A stretch of DNA of 44,218 nucleotides from an uncultured beta proteobacterium (lineage in GTDB: Bacteria; Pseudomonadota; Gammaproteobacteria; Burkholderiales; Burkholderiaceae_C): contig CAIJOK010000032.1 of assembly GCA_903822205.1 (NCBI GenBank), positions 1 to 44,218 on the forward strand, in the 5' to 3' direction. Shown piece by piece: positions 17,674 through 28,732 of this stretch. A model generated the notes under the pieces. It searched no databases. It was not told the DNA's origin and saw nothing but the letters and a program-made list of their open reading frames with translations. Position 1 is the first letter of the stretch; the number at the start of each line of letters is the position of its first letter. A program made the translations under genes and the position numbers.

Positions 17674-18761
17674 CCCTTCAGTCTGCCTCTTTGTCTCCCT
17701 CTTTGTCTGCCACTGAGCTTGTTTCTGACCCATTTCTGGCGCAAGAGGTGGTGCAGTGGCACATGCGCTTTGGCAGGCGCAACATGCCGTGGCAAAACAC
17801 CCTTAACCCTTACCATGTCTGGCTGTCTGAGGTCATGCTGCAACAAACCCAGGTGGCGACGGTTCACGGTTATTTTGTGCGCTTTGTCGCTAGGTTTCCA
17901 GATGTAGCGGCTTTGGCGCAGGCTTCACTGGACGATGTGTTCTGTTTATGGTCCGGTTTGGGCTACTACAGCCGTGCCAAAAACCTGCACCAATGTGCCC
18001 AATACATCGTGCAAGGGTATGACGGGGTCTTTCCGCAGACGGCCCGTCAGTTGCAAACCCTGCCGGGCATTGGTCGATCGACCGCATCTGCCATAGCGTC
18101 CCTGTGCTTTGGCGAGCGCGTGGCCATTTTGGACGGCAATGTTCGGCGCGTGCTGGCTCGTTTTATCGGGTTTGATGCCGATTTGGCACAGGCCGCCAAC
18201 GAAAGACGTTTGTGGGACTTGGCCACACATCAACTGCCGGCTGAGGGCGAGGACTTACCGGACCGCATGGCGCATTACACCCAAGGCATGATGGACTTGG
18301 GGGCGACTGTGTGCCATGCCCGCAGGCCAGACTGCGGGGCCTGTCCACTGGCGCAGCGTTGCGTGGCTTGCAAACTGGGCCAGCCTGATCACTATCCAGT
18401 CAAAACCCGCAAAATCAAACGAGGCCAACAATCGATCTGGCTGCTGTATGCCGCAACCCACGATGGGTACGTCTGGCTTAGGCAGCGGCCTGCGCCAGGG
18501 GTTTGGGCGGGTTTGTATTGCCTGGCGTGGTTTGACGACATGCATGCGTTGCAGTCGGCGCTAGTAGAGCATGGCTCCCCATCGCTGCACATCGAGCCGG
18601 CATTTCGCCATGTTTTAACGCACAAAGACCTTGACTTACATCCGGTGCGTGTTCAGTTGGCGCGTGATGTCAAGGTCACGGCTGACGGGGCTTGGTTTGA
18701 ACCCGAACGATGGCAGGGACTGGGCATGCCTGCGCCCATTAAAAAAATGCTGAATGTGTGA
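17670..18761 (+). CDS. mutY: A/G-specific adenine glycosylase
   Basis: Removes adenine mispaired with 8-oxoguanine. The 363-residue product has a HhH-GPD core: catalytic E54 in SEVMLQQTQ, the helix-hairpin-helix LPGIGRSTAS at about 131-140, catalytic D155 in AILDGNVRR (101 residues after E54, the same spacing as the E. coli enzyme), and four iron-sulfur cysteines at 215, 222, 225 and 231 with the canonical 6-2-5 spacing. The C-terminal Nudix-like domain recognises 8-oxoG. The start is uncertain: the frame opens at a TTG overlapping the upstream stop, with no ATG before residue 32. A CCTCTTTGTCT repeat at 17686 and 17698 lies in the first codons. Confidence 0.93.
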   Translation: MTLQSASLSPSLSATELVSDPFLAQEVVQWHMRFGRRNMPWQNTLNPYHVWLSEVMLQQTQVATVHGYFVRFVARFPDVAALAQASLDDVFCLWSGLGYYSRAKNLHQCAQYIVQGYDGVFPQTARQLQTLPGIGRSTASAIASLCFGERVAILDGNVRRVLARFIGFDADLAQAANERRLWDLATHQLPAEGEDLPDRMAHYTQGMMDLGATVCHARRPDCGACPLAQRCVACKLGQPDHYPVKTRKIKRGQQSIWLLYAATHDGYVWLRQRPAPGVWAGLYCLAWFDDMHALQSALVEHGSPSLHIEPAFRHVLTHKDLDLHPVRVQLARDVKVTADGAWFEPERWQGLGMPAPIKKMLNV

Positions 18762-18882
18762 GACGGTCGCTGGTGAGCTTCAGAGCCACGTGACTTAACA
18801 TAATATACATCGTATGACATGGCGGGGGGTGTCTTCTCTAGCGTTTTTTGCGCGGTCACGGGTGCAATTCAAACTGAGGTGA

Positions 18883-21744
18883 CTAATCAAAATGGGCTGG
18901 CGCACCAGACAGGCCGGTGTGAAAGAACGCGATGCTTTGCTGCAACTGGCAGGCCTGTGTGGAGAGTTCCTCGCTGGTGGATGCCAGCTCTTCGGATGCT
19001 GAAGCATTGTGCTGAGTGATCTGGCTAAGCTGCCCCATGGCGCTACCGATCTGCATGACTGATTCGCTTTGTTCAGCACTGGCTGTCGCGATCTCTTGAA
19101 CGAGTTCGCTGGTCTTTTTAACGCTGGGCACGATGGCCAAAAGCAGCTTGCCAGCCAAGTCGGCAGTGGTCACACTGGACGCTGCCAGTTCGCCGATCTC
19201 CTTGGCGGCCTGCTGACTGCGTTCGGCCAGTTTGCGAACCTCGGCGGCCACGACGGCAAAACCTTTGCCGTGTTCACCGGCGCGGGCGGCCTCGATCGCG
19301 GCGTTAAGCGCCAGCAGATTGGTCTGGTACGCGATGTCATCGACGATGCCAATTTTGTCGGCAATTTGCTTCATGGCGGCCACTGTTTGGCTGACGGCGT
19401 GTCCGCCCTGAACGGCCTCTTGCGTGGTTTTGGCGGCCATGCCGTCGGTCACTCGGGCGTTGTCACTGTTGTGGCTGATGGACGCTGACATGATATCGAT
19501 CGATGCACTGGTTTGCTCAACGCCGGCAGCTTGTTCACTGGTAGCCTGCGACAGTCCCTGAGCGGTGGCATTGACCTGATTGGCAACGGTGATCAGCGAC
19601 TCTGCGGCGGACCTGACATCGTCCATGACTTGCTTCAATTTGTCGCTGGATGTGTTCACACTGTCCTTGACGGCAGCAAACAGTCCGCCATAGTCACGGT
19701 CGATGCGTGCAGTTAAATCGCCTTCAGCCACGGCGGCCAACACACGTGCCACATCGCTCAGACTGTGTTCGCTGGTGTCCATGAGGTGGTTCATGCTGGT
19801 ATAAATTTTGCCAAAAAAGCCTGTCTTGCCGGCCAGGGTCAGACGGTGGCTAAAGTCCCCACGAGTGGCTGAACCAACCATGTCGTCCAGTTCTTGCTCG
19901 GATGCAATCTCATCGCTGCGGTCGATCCATTGTGTGATGCGCCCAATCGGCATACCTTTGCTGTCATGCACCGGACGCGCCAGCAACTGCAGGCTGTGAC
20001 CCGCCACCACCATATCGACAGTGGCACCGGTACGCACGGCCTGGTCAAAGCGCGCCGCGTGGTCGGGGTCTTTGAACAGGCTTGAGAGTTTGTTGCCATA
20101 AAACCGGTCGGTGTCAAAGCCGGGGCCACCAAACAGCTTGAGCAGTTCTTTGGCGCAGGGCGTGGCGTGAACCAATAAGGCCTGCGTGTCCGAGACGGTG
20201 ACACATACCGGCAGACTGTCCAGGGACAGCCGAACGCGTTGGTTAAAGGCTGCGGCCTCTGCGGCATCTTGCAAAGATTGCCGCACCCTGTCCACGGCAT
20301 CGCTGATGCGAGCTTTTTGGCCAGGCAGGCGTTCCATCACCACGTCAAAGCGACCCTGGGTGTAGGCGGCGGCAACTTCGATCACCCGCAGTTGAAGGGT
20401 AATGTGCGATTGCACCAGTTGATTGACGGAGCAAGCCATGCTGCCATAGACCCCTGGCAGGCCTTGGGTGTTCATGCGAAAGTCAATCTGGCCTTGGTCA
20501 TGTTGTGCTGCCAGCTCTTGCTGGGCTGTCTGAAACTGTTCAAGTACGCTCTGCATGGTGATCAGAGATGCAAGCACTTGGGCTGCCTCGTCACACCCCG
20601 TGGGCTGGGCCGGGGTGTGGCGTAAATCGCCCTCGGCAACGTCACGCAAATGGCGGTTAATCTGCCCCAGACCGTCGTTGGTCACCCGATAAAAGCTGTA
20701 AAACAAATAAGCCACCAGCAACAGGGCCAACAGGCCACCGCCGGTTGAATAGGCTAGCCGCTGCTGCATGGCATCCAGGCGCGTCACCAACAAATGATCC
20801 AGGACGGGCAGGCCTTTATCATAAAAAGATTGCAGCCGCAGCACGGCGGCCTCACCGCTGTCGTAGTACTTGCCGGGGGTCAGATTGACCTGCCCCATCA
20901 GTGCCAAGGGGTCTTTGGCCAATTGGTGAAACGTGGCAACGTCATCCAGCACCGCCATGTCCAATTGGGATGACAGTGCAGGATTAGCGTGAAATGCGCG
21001 CTGCAAATAGGCTCGGGCTTGCTTCAGGCCGGTCTCCACCCCCACGGCCCACACCAGATAGCGCTTGTCCTCAGCGCTTGTCAGGCCGGAATGCACCAGC
21101 GCATAAGTGCCCCAGCCCCATAACTGGCCCAAGTCCTCGGTCAGGTTGGGCAGGGCCAAAACCATCGCATCGACCAGATAAAAACTGTCGATGTTGGGGT
21201 CAAGCACCAGATTGGCGTTATCTCCGATCTGCACCAGCAAGGACGTGACCGAGGTGGATACCGGCCCAAACACGGTGTGACCGTCTTTGTCAGCCCCATT
21301 GACAGCGCCTGCGGTATCTGCCCAGGCAGCCGTTAGCTTGTCAAACTCAGGTTTCAGTTGGAGCATGTCGTTGGACTCTGCGATAAAGGCAGCAAAGTCT
21401 TTGAGTGCCAGATCGGTCTGAACACGTGCCGCCTGGTACTTGTTCTTGCCATCAAACCCGCCCAAAGTGGCACGGGTGGCGTTGCGGGCCGCCAGAACGC
21501 CGGTGTAGATCGGCACAAAGTGGCGCAGGGCCACCACGCCGGTGCGTTCTCGCTGGGCAAAGTTGATTTGCTCCAGTTGGGTCGTTGCAAACAAATAGCC
21601 AAACAACGCGACAGGCAGGGCAAACAAACAGGAGATCAGCAGGGCCTTGCCCGTAAATTGCAGATTGCCCATCAGGCGCATCCCGGGCATCCACAGAATG
21701 GCTGGTTGCGACCGCAAAGATGATGAATGTAAAGGGCTCGCCAT
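18883..21744 (-). CDS. Methyl-accepting chemotaxis protein 1 (large helical sensor, HAMP and PAS)
   Basis: A 953-residue chemoreceptor. The second of two adjacent ATGs (21744) is chosen because GGAG sits six bases upstream; 21747 is also possible. TM1 lies at about residues 32-52, a large helical periplasmic domain at about 55-332, TM2 at about 334-351. A HAMP domain (about 355-405) is followed by two HAMP-like segments, a PAS-like domain (about 505-610, [20 protein letters not shown]), two more HAMP-like segments (about 620-710), and a signalling domain whose tip is [20 protein letters not shown] (801-820). The sensor domain is shared with the hybrid kinase at 5800-8139. The C-terminus ends in HFD with no tether motif. 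It lies downstream of cheV after a 235-bp gap, so it may have its own promoter. Confidence 0.92.
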   Translation of the reverse strand: MASPLHSSSLRSQPAILWMPGMRLMGNLQFTGKALLISCLFALPVALFGYLFATTQLEQINFAQRERTGVVALRHFVPIYTGVLAARNATRATLGGFDGKNKYQAARVQTDLALKDFAAFIAESNDMLQLKPEFDKLTAAWADTAGAVNGADKDGHTVFGPVSTSVTSLLVQIGDNANLVLDPNIDSFYLVDAMVLALPNLTEDLGQLWGWGTYALVHSGLTSAEDKRYLVWAVGVETGLKQARAYLQRAFHANPALSSQLDMAVLDDVATFHQLAKDPLALMGQVNLTPGKYYDSGEAAVLRLQSFYDKGLPVLDHLLVTRLDAMQQRLAYSTGGGLLALLLVAYLFYSFYRVTNDGLGQINRHLRDVAEGDLRHTPAQPTGCDEAAQVLASLITMQSVLEQFQTAQQELAAQHDQGQIDFRMNTQGLPGVYGSMACSVNQLVQSHITLQLRVIEVAAAYTQGRFDVVMERLPGQKARISDAVDRVRQSLQDAAEAAAFNQRVRLSLDSLPVCVTVSDTQALLVHATPCAKELLKLFGGPGFDTDRFYGNKLSSLFKDPDHAARFDQAVRTGATVDMVVAGHSLQLLARPVHDSKGMPIGRITQWIDRSDEIASEQELDDMVGSATRGDFSHRLTLAGKTGFFGKIYTSMNHLMDTSEHSLSDVARVLAAVAEGDLTARIDRDYGGLFAAVKDSVNTSSDKLKQVMDDVRSAAESLITVANQVNATAQGLSQATSEQAAGVEQTSASIDIMSASISHNSDNARVTDGMAAKTTQEAVQGGHAVSQTVAAMKQIADKIGIVDDIAYQTNLLALNAAIEAARAGEHGKGFAVVAAEVRKLAERSQQAAKEIGELAASSVTTADLAGKLLLAIVPSVKKTSELVQEIATASAEQSESVMQIGSAMGQLSQITQHNASASEELASTSEELSTQACQLQQSIAFFHTGLSGAPAHFD

Positions 21745-21795
21745 CATGAACTCCGATCTTAAAAAAATGTAGAACGAAAAAAAGTTTTCTACGTC

Positions 21796-21812
21796 AAATA
21801 GCAAAGCTATTT
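21796..21812. other. Hairpin upstream of receptor 1
   Basis: AAATAGC and GCTATTT form perfect 7-bp arms around a 3-bp loop in the leader of the receptor at 18883-21744, about 50 bp before its start. It sits in a locally AT-rich 235-bp gap after cheV. It may be an operator, a leader hairpin or a weak terminator; the T-tract on the minus strand is short. Confidence 0.4.
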
Positions 21813-21979
21813 TTCATCAAAGCACGCCATCAAAGCAATGATTGCTATCATTCACATACTAATTATGATTGGTAATTTATTGTGTGATCTTGTAGGTTGC
21901 TTAGCCAAAGAGAGCTAACCCGACAGTGTCATGATGCCTTAGTGCAGCCCTTTTGGCAGTAACCAACGGTCGATCATGC

Positions 21980-22936
21980 CTATTGCGTCAACACTTTGCG
22001 CAGGGTGATGGCCAGCTCTCGTGGAGAAAACTTGGCCACATAACCATCCGCGCCCACACTTTTGATATGGTTTTCGTTGGTATTGCCCGTCAGCGAAGAG
22101 TGAATCACGACCGGGATGCCTTTGAAGCGTTTGTCTTCCTTGATCAAACGGGTCAAGGTAAAACCGTCCATCTCGGGCATTTCCAGATCGGTCAGCACCA
22201 CGGCTATCTTGTCTTTGACGCGAACACCGTCGGCTGCGGCCTGATCGGCGGTTGCCTGCAAATGATCCCAGGCTTGTTTGCCTGTATGCGTCATCACGTA
22301 ATGCACATTCATGGCCTGCAAGCCCAGCTCAATAACCGCCCGGGCCACTTGCGAATCATCTGCTACCAAGATAGACGCACCTTTCGGCATGGGCAGATCA
22401 GGGCCAACCACTTCACGCGACAACTCTTCTTTACTCACGGGCATGACTTCACGCAACACCTGCTCTACGTCCAGCACCTGGGCCAGACGGGTGTCTTGCC
22501 GGCTGCCGTCCAGCCGAGCGATGCCGGTGACCATGGCACCGGCGTGGCTGCTTTCGGCGGGCAGCACCTGGTTCCATTCGAGGCGAACGATCTCGCGCAC
22601 GTCCTCAACGGCAAAAGCCTGCACGGTTCGGCCAAATTCAGTCACCATCAAAATAGTGAGACCCAGCTTGGGGGTGCAACCCACCACAGCAGGCAGGTTG
22701 ATGACAGGGATGATCTGGCCGCGAATGTTGGCCACCCCCATCAGGTGCTGGTGAGAATTAGCGAGGGCCGTGATTTTGGGCATGACCAGAACCTCGCGAA
22801 CCTTGAACACGTTGATGCCGTAAAGCTCTCGCTCACCCGTGCCAGGAGATTCGCCCAGCCTAAACAACAGCAATTCAAACATGTTGTTACCCGCCAGGCG
22901 AGTGCGTTCTTCCAGTTCTTCTTGGGCTGATTTCAT
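21980..22936 (-). CDS. cheV: Chemotaxis coupling protein CheV
   Basis: A 318-residue CheW-receiver fusion. The N-terminal CheW-like domain (about 20-170: FELLLFRLGE, GINVFKVREVL, GVANIRGQIIPVINLP) couples receptors to CheA. The C-terminal receiver (about 185-315: SILVADDSQVAR, phosphoacceptor Asp in VVLTDLEMPEMDGF, Lys in YVAKFSP) is phosphorylated by CheA and is thought to tune adaptation. It lies 65 bp after the receptor at 23002-25029, and a triple 10-bp repeat fills that gap. No cheA or cheY lies nearby. Confidence 0.93.
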   Translation of the reverse strand: MKSAQEELEERTRLAGNNMFELLLFRLGESPGTGERELYGINVFKVREVLVMPKITALANSHQHLMGVANIRGQIIPVINLPAVVGCTPKLGLTILMVTEFGRTVQAFAVEDVREIVRLEWNQVLPAESSHAGAMVTGIARLDGSRQDTRLAQVLDVEQVLREVMPVSKEELSREVVGPDLPMPKGASILVADDSQVARAVIELGLQAMNVHYVMTHTGKQAWDHLQATADQAAADGVRVKDKIAVVLTDLEMPEMDGFTLTRLIKEDKRFKGIPVVIHSSLTGNTNENHIKSVGADGYVAKFSPRELAITLRKVLTQ

Positions 22937-22964
22937 AGAGGGTACTCGGTCATGAGGGTAAGTG

Positions 22965-22994
22965 ACAGGTGATTACAGGTGATTACAGGTGATT
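22965..22994. repeat. Triple 10-bp repeat upstream of cheV
   Basis: ACAGGTGATT occurs three times without mismatch (22965, 22975, 22985), in the short gap between the receptor at 23002 and the cheV start at 22936. The period is close to one helical turn. Confidence 0.85.
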
Positions 22995-23001
22995 TGAGGG
23001 G

Positions 23002-25029
23002 CTAATAAGGCGTGAAGTTGGACAGCCCTGACGGCAATGCCCGCACGGGCCTGGGCTGGTCAATCGCCTGAAATACAGCCGGACGGCTGCGCGATGTCTT
23101 GCTGGCCATGTGGCGATCTCTGTGGCGATCCGTAGGGGGGAGTGCTTCGTCGCCGATGTTGAAGAATGCTATGCCTTGCTGAAGCTGCTCGGCCTGTCCT
23201 GACAGCTCTTCGCTGGTGGCGGCCAGCTCTTCGCTGGCCGATGCGTTTTGCTGGGTGGCGATGCTTAACTGGCCCATCGCTCCGCCAATTTGCGTGACAG
23301 ATTCGCTCTGTTCGGCGCTTGAGGATGCGATCTCTTGCACCAGATCGCTGGTTTTTTGGATGCTGGGGACGATTTCGTCCAACAGCTTGCCGGCACGCTC
23401 AGCGGTTGAAACGCTGTGTCTGGCCAGGTCGCTGATTTCACGGGCGGCCTCTTGGCTGCGCTCGGCCAGTTTGCGAACCTCTGCGGCCACAACCGCAAAA
23501 CCCTTGCCGTGGTCTCCGGCACGGGCGGCTTCAATGGCGGCGTTGAGCGCCAACAAATTGGTCTGGTACGCAATGTCATCGACGATGCTGATCTTAGCGG
23601 CAATCTGCTTCATGGCCGATACGGTTTGTCCAACGGCGCTGCCACCCTCAACGGCTTCTTTGCTGGTCTTTGTGGCCATGCCGTCGGTTAAACGGGCGTT
23701 GTCACTGTTTTGATTGATGGTGGCTGACATGGCCTCAATAGACGCGGTGGTCTGCTCCACGCCAGCAGCTTGTTCGCTGGCGGCTTGCGACAAACTTTGG
23801 GCGGTGGCAGACACCTGATTGGCAGCATTGGTCAAGGCATTGGAGGCTGCACGCACGTCGAAAAGGACACGGGTTAGATTGGTAGCGGTGGCATTGACGC
23901 TGTCTTTGACTTTGCCAAACAGTCCCTGGTAGTCATGTGTGATGCGCTGCGTCAAATCGCCCTCGGCAAAAGCACCCAGCACTCCTGCCACGTCGGTCAT
24001 GGCGGCCTGGCTGATGTCCAGCCATTGGTTCATGCCCGTAGATAAATTGGCAAAAAAACCAGTCTTGCCGGCCAACGCCAAACGCAGACTAAAGTCGCCT
24101 GCCACTGCGGCCAGCACCAATTGGGCCACTTCTTTTTCGGTTGCAACCTCATGGGTGCGATCGGCCCACTCAACCACTGTGCCACTGCGGCTGCCGTCCT
24201 CATCAAAGACGGGGCTGGCGCTCAAGTTAAAAGCCAAACTGCCAACATTGATTTGCGTCTTGTAGGTGGAACGCAGCCCCGCCAGCAGGTTTTGCTGGTG
24301 GGCGGGATTTGTGTGAAAGATGTCGATGTTTTGGCCCACCAGTTTTTGACTATCAAACTGCGGCAAGACCTTTTGCAGCTCAGACTGATTGCGCTGCATC
24401 ATGCTGGTAACGGAGTCGTTCATGTAGATGATGGTGTTGCTGGCATCTGCGATCATGACGTTGGTGCTACACCGGTCCAAGGCATTTCGAATGCGCAGGT
24501 TTTCGGCATAGATGCGTTGTAGGTTGTCCTGGGCGATTTGCTTGTCGATCGCGGCTTGTGACTCTTGGCGGGCCTTGTCGGCCATGATTTGCAGCGAATG
24601 GTTGGTCTGGGCCAAGGCCATGGCAAAGCTGCCGCGCATACCCAGCGGCTGGGCACACCTGAAATACTGCCCACGGCTGGCGTATTGCAGCACGGTCGAT
24701 TGCTCTCTAAAGCAGGTTTCCAACTGATCGAGCATGTCATTGATGTCCCACAAGACTGAGTGAAATTGCCCACGAATTGGAATGTGCAGAATGCGCCTGT
24801 CAAACTGACCATGCGCGACATCCCTGGCAATCGCCTGCACCTGCAACAAATGGCGGTGATTGATAAGGTTAGCCCGGTGCCACCAAAGCAGCCAAAGCAG
24901 ACAGGGCAGCAGCCAGATCACGGCATTCCAGTCGGGGTAAGCGTTCTGCACGGATGCGCCGGCCACCAGCAACACAGCCATGACCAATGTATAGAGGGAA
25001 CTTTCAGAGTGAGAGGATAAGCTGCTCAT
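23002..25029 (-). CDS. Methyl-accepting protein 2, hairpin-anchored (CetA/Aer-like)
   Basis: A 675-residue receptor without a periplasmic sensor domain. The ATG at 25029 is chosen because AAGGAG lies six bases upstream; the longer frame to 25200 lacks support. Two hydrophobic segments (about 12-27 and 35-51) are joined by a very short loop (VQNAYPDW), giving an Aer-like membrane hairpin. A HAMP-like linker follows, then a cytoplasmic PAS domain ([18 protein letters not shown]), HAMP-like repeats and a signalling domain with tip [20 protein letters not shown]. The C-terminus ends in SNFTPY, which fits an aromatic CheR/CheB tether pentapeptide. The gene overlaps the upstream PAS gene by 26 bp. 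Topology and partner suggest energy or redox taxis (inference). Confidence 0.88.
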   Translation of the reverse strand: MSSLSSHSESSLYTLVMAVLLVAGASVQNAYPDWNAVIWLLPCLLWLLWWHRANLINHRHLLQVQAIARDVAHGQFDRRILHIPIRGQFHSVLWDINDMLDQLETCFREQSTVLQYASRGQYFRCAQPLGMRGSFAMALAQTNHSLQIMADKARQESQAAIDKQIAQDNLQRIYAENLRIRNALDRCSTNVMIADASNTIIYMNDSVTSMMQRNQSELQKVLPQFDSQKLVGQNIDIFHTNPAHQQNLLAGLRSTYKTQINVGSLAFNLSASPVFDEDGSRSGTVVEWADRTHEVATEKEVAQLVLAAVAGDFSLRLALAGKTGFFANLSTGMNQWLDISQAAMTDVAGVLGAFAEGDLTQRITHDYQGLFGKVKDSVNATATNLTRVLFDVRAASNALTNAANQVSATAQSLSQAASEQAAGVEQTTASIEAMSATINQNSDNARLTDGMATKTSKEAVEGGSAVGQTVSAMKQIAAKISIVDDIAYQTNLLALNAAIEAARAGDHGKGFAVVAAEVRKLAERSQEAAREISDLARHSVSTAERAGKLLDEIVPSIQKTSDLVQEIASSSAEQSESVTQIGGAMGQLSIATQQNASASEELAATSEELSGQAEQLQQGIAFFNIGDEALPPTDRHRDRHMASKTSRSRPAVFQAIDQPRPVRALPSGLSNFTPY

Positions 25030-25522
25030 AGCTAACTCCTTTTTGGGTAAGGATATTGACAAGCAAAGCCAGCGAAGCATCACAGGCATCACGGGGACCG
25101 GCGCGGCGCTCTTCGTCCAGCATCCGTTGATAGACCTCTGACATCGTGGTGGTGGCCTGTGGCTTGGCCTTGCGGCGCACTGAAAAATAACCCGTGGCAT
25201 TGCCCTGCGGGTCCAGGTCAGGTGTCACGTTGGCAAACACCCAATAAAAACCACCGTCTTTGGACATGTTTTTAACGTACGCAAAGCACTCTTTTTTTTG
25301 CGCCAGGGTGTCCCATAAAAACTTAAAAACGCCGCGCGGCATGTCGGGGTGTCGGATGATGTTGTGCTGGGTACCCAACAGTTCAGCCTCTGAATAGCCT
25401 GAAAACTCGACAAAAATGCGGTTGCAGTAGGTGATGCAGCCTTTCAGGTCGGTCTTGGAGACGATGAAATCGTCCTCTCGCATGAGTCGCTCATGCCGTG
25501 TGGGTTGGATTTTGTGCTTCAT
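25004..25522 (-). CDS. Stand-alone Aer-type PAS protein (CetB-like)
   Basis: A 172-residue soluble protein made almost wholly of one PAS domain. It follows the Aer pattern closely: [64 protein letters not shown]. In Aer this type of PAS binds FAD and senses redox state. There is no transmembrane segment, HAMP or signalling domain. The C-terminal 40 residues are helical and could contact a partner. The stop overlaps the receptor gene at 25029 by 26 bp, so the two are translationally coupled. The pair resembles Campylobacter CetB (PAS) and CetA (receptor). The ATG at 25522 is preferred over a TTG at 25549; neither has a good ribosome-binding site. Confidence 0.85.
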   Translation of the reverse strand: MKHKIQPTRHERLMREDDFIVSKTDLKGCITYCNRIFVEFSGYSEAELLGTQHNIIRHPDMPRGVFKFLWDTLAQKKECFAYVKNMSKDGGFYWVFANVTPDLDPQGNATGYFSVRRKAKPQATTTMSEVYQRMLDEERRAGPRDACDASLALLVNILTQKGVSYEQLILSL

Positions 25523-25561
25523 GGGGGCCAGTCGGTCAGGGTTGGACAAAATAAAACGAAG

Positions 25562-28027
25562 TTAGACGAGATGGGGCAAGCTGCGGGGTTGGTCGCTGCC
25601 GGTGTCAAAAAACGCCATGCTTTGCCGCAATTGGTCGGCCTGAGCGGACAGTACTTCGCTGGTGGCGGCCAGTTGTTCGCTGGCCGATGCGTTTTGCTGG
25701 GTGGCGGCGCTTAACTGCCCCATCGCGCTGCCGATTTGCTTGACGGACTGTGATTGTTCGCCTGACGCTGCAGCGATTTCTTGCACCAGTTCGCTGGTTT
25801 TTTGGATGCCTGGAACGATTCCGTCCAGCAATTTGCCGGCATGTTCGGCAGTGGTCACGCTGTTGCCAGCCAGTGTGCCGATCTCTTTGGCGGCCTCCTG
25901 GCTGCGTTCTGCCAGTTTTCGAACCTCGGCGGCCACGACCGCAAAACCCTTGCCGTGCTCTCCGGCACGTGCGGCCTCAATGGCTGCGTTCAGGGCCAGC
26001 AGGTTGGTCTGGTACGCAATGTCGTCGACGATGCTGATCTTGGCGGCGATTTGCTTCATGGCTATGACGGTTTGACTGACGGCACGACCACCGTCGATGG
26101 CCTCTTGGGTGGTTTTAAGCGCCACGCCGTCGGTGGTGCGGGCGTTGTCACTGTTTTGGTTGATGGAGGCTGACATGAGGCCGATGCTGGCGGTGGTTTG
26201 CTCAACATTGGAGGCCTGCTGGCTGGCTGCCTGTGACAAATTTTGGGCGGTGGAACTGACCTGATCAGCGACATGGATCAGGGCATCAGCCGCTGCTCTG
26301 ACCTGTTCAATGACGCAAGTCAGGTTGTCGGCGGTCGTATTGACGCTGTCCTTGACCTGGCCAAACAGGCCGTCGTAGTCACGGCCGATGCGCTGTGTCA
26401 AACACCCTTGCGACAGAGCGGACAACACGTGTGCTGTGTCTGTCATCGCGCTCTGACTGGCCTCTAGCAACTGGTTCATGGCGGCCGCCAAAATACCTAA
26501 AAACCCAGACTTGCCGCTCAGACTGACACGCTGGGCCAAATCACCGCAAGCTGCCGCAGACACAACGCTGGCCACCTCTTTTTCTGCGGCGATCTCATCG
26601 GTGCGATCGAGCCACTGGGTGATGCTGCCTATCTGCAAGCCACTGGCATCGTGGACAGAGCGCACCACCAATTGCAGTTCGCGGGTGTTGACCACCATGT
26701 CGGTGGGCTGCCCTGTTTTGAGCGCCAGCGCTAACAAACCGGTGTGAGCAGGGTGAGTGAACAGACTGGCGAGGGGCCGGCCATAGAACTGGTGGATATC
26801 CAATCGGTCTGTGGCGATGAGCTGCAAGAGCTGGATGGCCGCAGGTGTCGCGTGGACAAGCTGCCCCTGGGGGTCACAGACGGTCACACAGGCTGGCAAA
26901 CTGTCCAACGACTGCCGAATGCGCTGGTTGAAGACAGCATCGGCGGCAGCCGTTTGCATGGTGGCCCTGACCTGATCAACCGCCGCACTGACGCGGGCTT
27001 TTTGGCCTGGCAGGCGGTCCATCATCACGTCAAAGCGGCCCTCGGTATAGGCCACCACCACGTCGATCACGCGCATTTTGGCGGCGATATGCGACTGCAC
27101 CAGAAGGTTCATGGACTCTGCCATGCTGCGGTAAGCCCCCTCAAACTGGTCTGCGGGCAACTGGTAGTCCAGCATTCCAGCATCGTGCTGGCGCGCCATT
27201 TCGGTCTGTGCCGTCTGAAACAGGGTCAGCACAGACTGCATGTGGGCCATGGCCCCCAGCAATTGACCGATCTCGTCGTTGCCCGTGACCGTGATGGGGA
27301 CCGAAAGGTCGCCCATGGCCACAGCCGATGCAACTGCCTCGGTAGCTTTGAAACCCGCCGATATTCTGCGCAAAGAGGCATACGCCAGCCATGAGGCCGG
27401 AATGACCACCAGCACCATCAGCCCGCCCATCACCCTCATCAAGGTGTCAAACCGACGCTGCGCTGCCTGCACTTCTTCGTTGGCTTTTTGAATATGAAAC
27501 TCGCGCACGGCATCAAGGGCTTTGACAGCGGCGGCCCCTTCAATGCGGCCTGCCCGCAAAAAAAACGCCATGGTGGCAGTGCTGAAGTCTCCCGACACGA
27601 TCGCGCTGAGTGCCTGATCGGCCAATACCAGCCACGCGGTCAGTTTGGTGTTGGCCTCTTGGACACGGGCCATTTCATCAGACGACTGGGGTGCATTCAG
27701 GTAAGTCTGCCAAAATTTTTGGTTTTCAAGCGCCCTCAATTGAATGGCGTTGATGTGGCGGGACAGGGGGTGGTCGTGAATTTTGGACTGCGAGCCGGTG
27801 GGGTCATGCTGAAAGGCTTGAAACATTTCCATTCGGTTGGTCAGCACCCGTTGCGACATTTGGGCCAAAAGCTCGGCGGTTTGCATCCGCTTGTCGTGAA
27901 CTTCCCTGATGCTATTGCGCGATGAGAACATGCCCCAGTAACTGACGGTTGATACAGACAGCAGGGCCAGCCAAAAGGCGACGACCACAAGTCCCATGCG
28001 CTGGGTAATGCGGATATTCTGAAACAT
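25562..28027 (-). CDS. Methyl-accepting chemotaxis protein 3
   Basis: An 821-residue receptor. The ATG at 28027 has AAGGA at good spacing, while the open frame further upstream covers a repeat array and is unlikely to be coding. TM1 lies at about residues 14-34, a four-helix-bundle-type periplasmic domain of about 160 residues follows, then TM2 at about 195-217, HAMP (about 220-270), HAMP-like segments (ending [16 protein letters not shown]), a PAS-like domain ([20 protein letters not shown]), further HAMP-like segments and the signalling domain. The C-terminus ends PRSLPHLV with no tether motif. From about residue 255 on it aligns with receptors 1 and 4. It lies between cheW and the PAS gene. 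Confidence 0.92.
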   Translation of the reverse strand: MFQNIRITQRMGLVVVAFWLALLSVSTVSYWGMFSSRNSIREVHDKRMQTAELLAQMSQRVLTNRMEMFQAFQHDPTGSQSKIHDHPLSRHINAIQLRALENQKFWQTYLNAPQSSDEMARVQEANTKLTAWLVLADQALSAIVSGDFSTATMAFFLRAGRIEGAAAVKALDAVREFHIQKANEEVQAAQRRFDTLMRVMGGLMVLVVIPASWLAYASLRRISAGFKATEAVASAVAMGDLSVPITVTGNDEIGQLLGAMAHMQSVLTLFQTAQTEMARQHDAGMLDYQLPADQFEGAYRSMAESMNLLVQSHIAAKMRVIDVVVAYTEGRFDVMMDRLPGQKARVSAAVDQVRATMQTAAADAVFNQRIRQSLDSLPACVTVCDPQGQLVHATPAAIQLLQLIATDRLDIHQFYGRPLASLFTHPAHTGLLALALKTGQPTDMVVNTRELQLVVRSVHDASGLQIGSITQWLDRTDEIAAEKEVASVVSAAACGDLAQRVSLSGKSGFLGILAAAMNQLLEASQSAMTDTAHVLSALSQGCLTQRIGRDYDGLFGQVKDSVNTTADNLTCVIEQVRAAADALIHVADQVSSTAQNLSQAASQQASNVEQTTASIGLMSASINQNSDNARTTDGVALKTTQEAIDGGRAVSQTVIAMKQIAAKISIVDDIAYQTNLLALNAAIEAARAGEHGKGFAVVAAEVRKLAERSQEAAKEIGTLAGNSVTTAEHAGKLLDGIVPGIQKTSELVQEIAAASGEQSQSVKQIGSAMGQLSAATQQNASASEQLAATSEVLSAQADQLRQSMAFFDTGSDQPRSLPHLV

Positions 28028-28033
28028 GGGTGT

Positions 28034-28063
28034 CCTTGTGGGGCCTTGTGGGGCCTTGTGGGG
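28034..28063. repeat. Triple 10-bp repeat carrying AAGG upstream of receptor 3
   Basis: CCTTGTGGGG occurs three times in tandem (28034, 28044, 28054). On the coding strand each unit reads CCCCACAAGG, and the last one forms the start of the AAGGA ribosome-binding site of the receptor at 28027. Extra copies of AAGG stand 10 and 20 bp further upstream. Confidence 0.85.
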
Positions 28064-28147
28064 TAATGGTGAAAAGATACGATCAACGCAGTGAGCAAAT
28101 CGACCATACGGGCTGTTTGCGCCACATAGCACTCAGGCTTAAGAGGC

Positions 28148-28723
28148 CTAATGACCATGCTGCCGCGCAGCAATGGCGGCCATGTCGTCAATGTTGAGCG
28201 CACGCTCTGGCTCAAGGATGACGATAAACCTTTTGTCAACCTTGCCCAATCCATGAATAAATTCGCGCTGAATGGTGGTTCCAAACTGGGGGGGTGGTTC
28301 GATCTGTGCGGTGGCAATGTCAATCACCTCGCTCACCGCATCCACCCACAGGCCCAGTTCGATCTTTTCAGTGCTGCTGCTGGCATCAAAGATGACGATG
28401 CAGGTTTTTTTACCCACATGCGCATTGGGCCGCCCAAAGCGTGATTGCAAGTCGATCACCGGAACCACAGCCCCCCGCAAATTGATCACGCCCCGCACAA
28501 AATTAGGCATCAGGGGCACAACTGTCATGGCGCAATGCTGGATGATCTCGCGCACCGTGCGAATGTCCATGGCAAAGACCTCGTCGCCCAGGCTAAAGGT
28601 CAGGTATTGCAAGGTCTCTTGGGGGTTGCCGCCCAAAGCAGGCGAAGCGGGCTTGTTGTCAGCGGTACGTACCGGCGGCCTGGCCAATGTGGCAGATGCC
28701 TGGATCGCAGATGGATGGGTCAT
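28148..28723 (-). CDS. cheW: Chemotaxis coupling protein CheW
   Basis: A 191-residue scaffold that links receptors to the CheA kinase. The CheW fold is clear: QYLTFSLGDEVFAMDIRTVREII, PNFVRGVINLRGAVVPVIDLQSRFG, CIVIFD, GLWVDAVSEVIDI. An N-terminal tail of about 35 polar residues precedes the domain. GAGGT lies seven bases upstream of the ATG. It is placed between receptors 4 and 3, with 9 bp to receptor 4, so it is transcribed with them and may serve them specifically. Confidence 0.93.
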   Translation of the reverse strand: MTHPSAIQASATLARPPVRTADNKPASPALGGNPQETLQYLTFSLGDEVFAMDIRTVREIIQHCAMTVVPLMPNFVRGVINLRGAVVPVIDLQSRFGRPNAHVGKKTCIVIFDASSSTEKIELGLWVDAVSEVIDIATAQIEPPPQFGTTIQREFIHGLGKVDKRFIVILEPERALNIDDMAAIAARQHGH

Positions 28724-28732
28724 GGGAATACC

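Noticed and set aside
28028-28132. N-terminal extension of receptor 3
   Set aside because: It is translated from the tandem repeat array; the ATG at 28027 has a proper ribosome-binding site and leads straight into the membrane helix.
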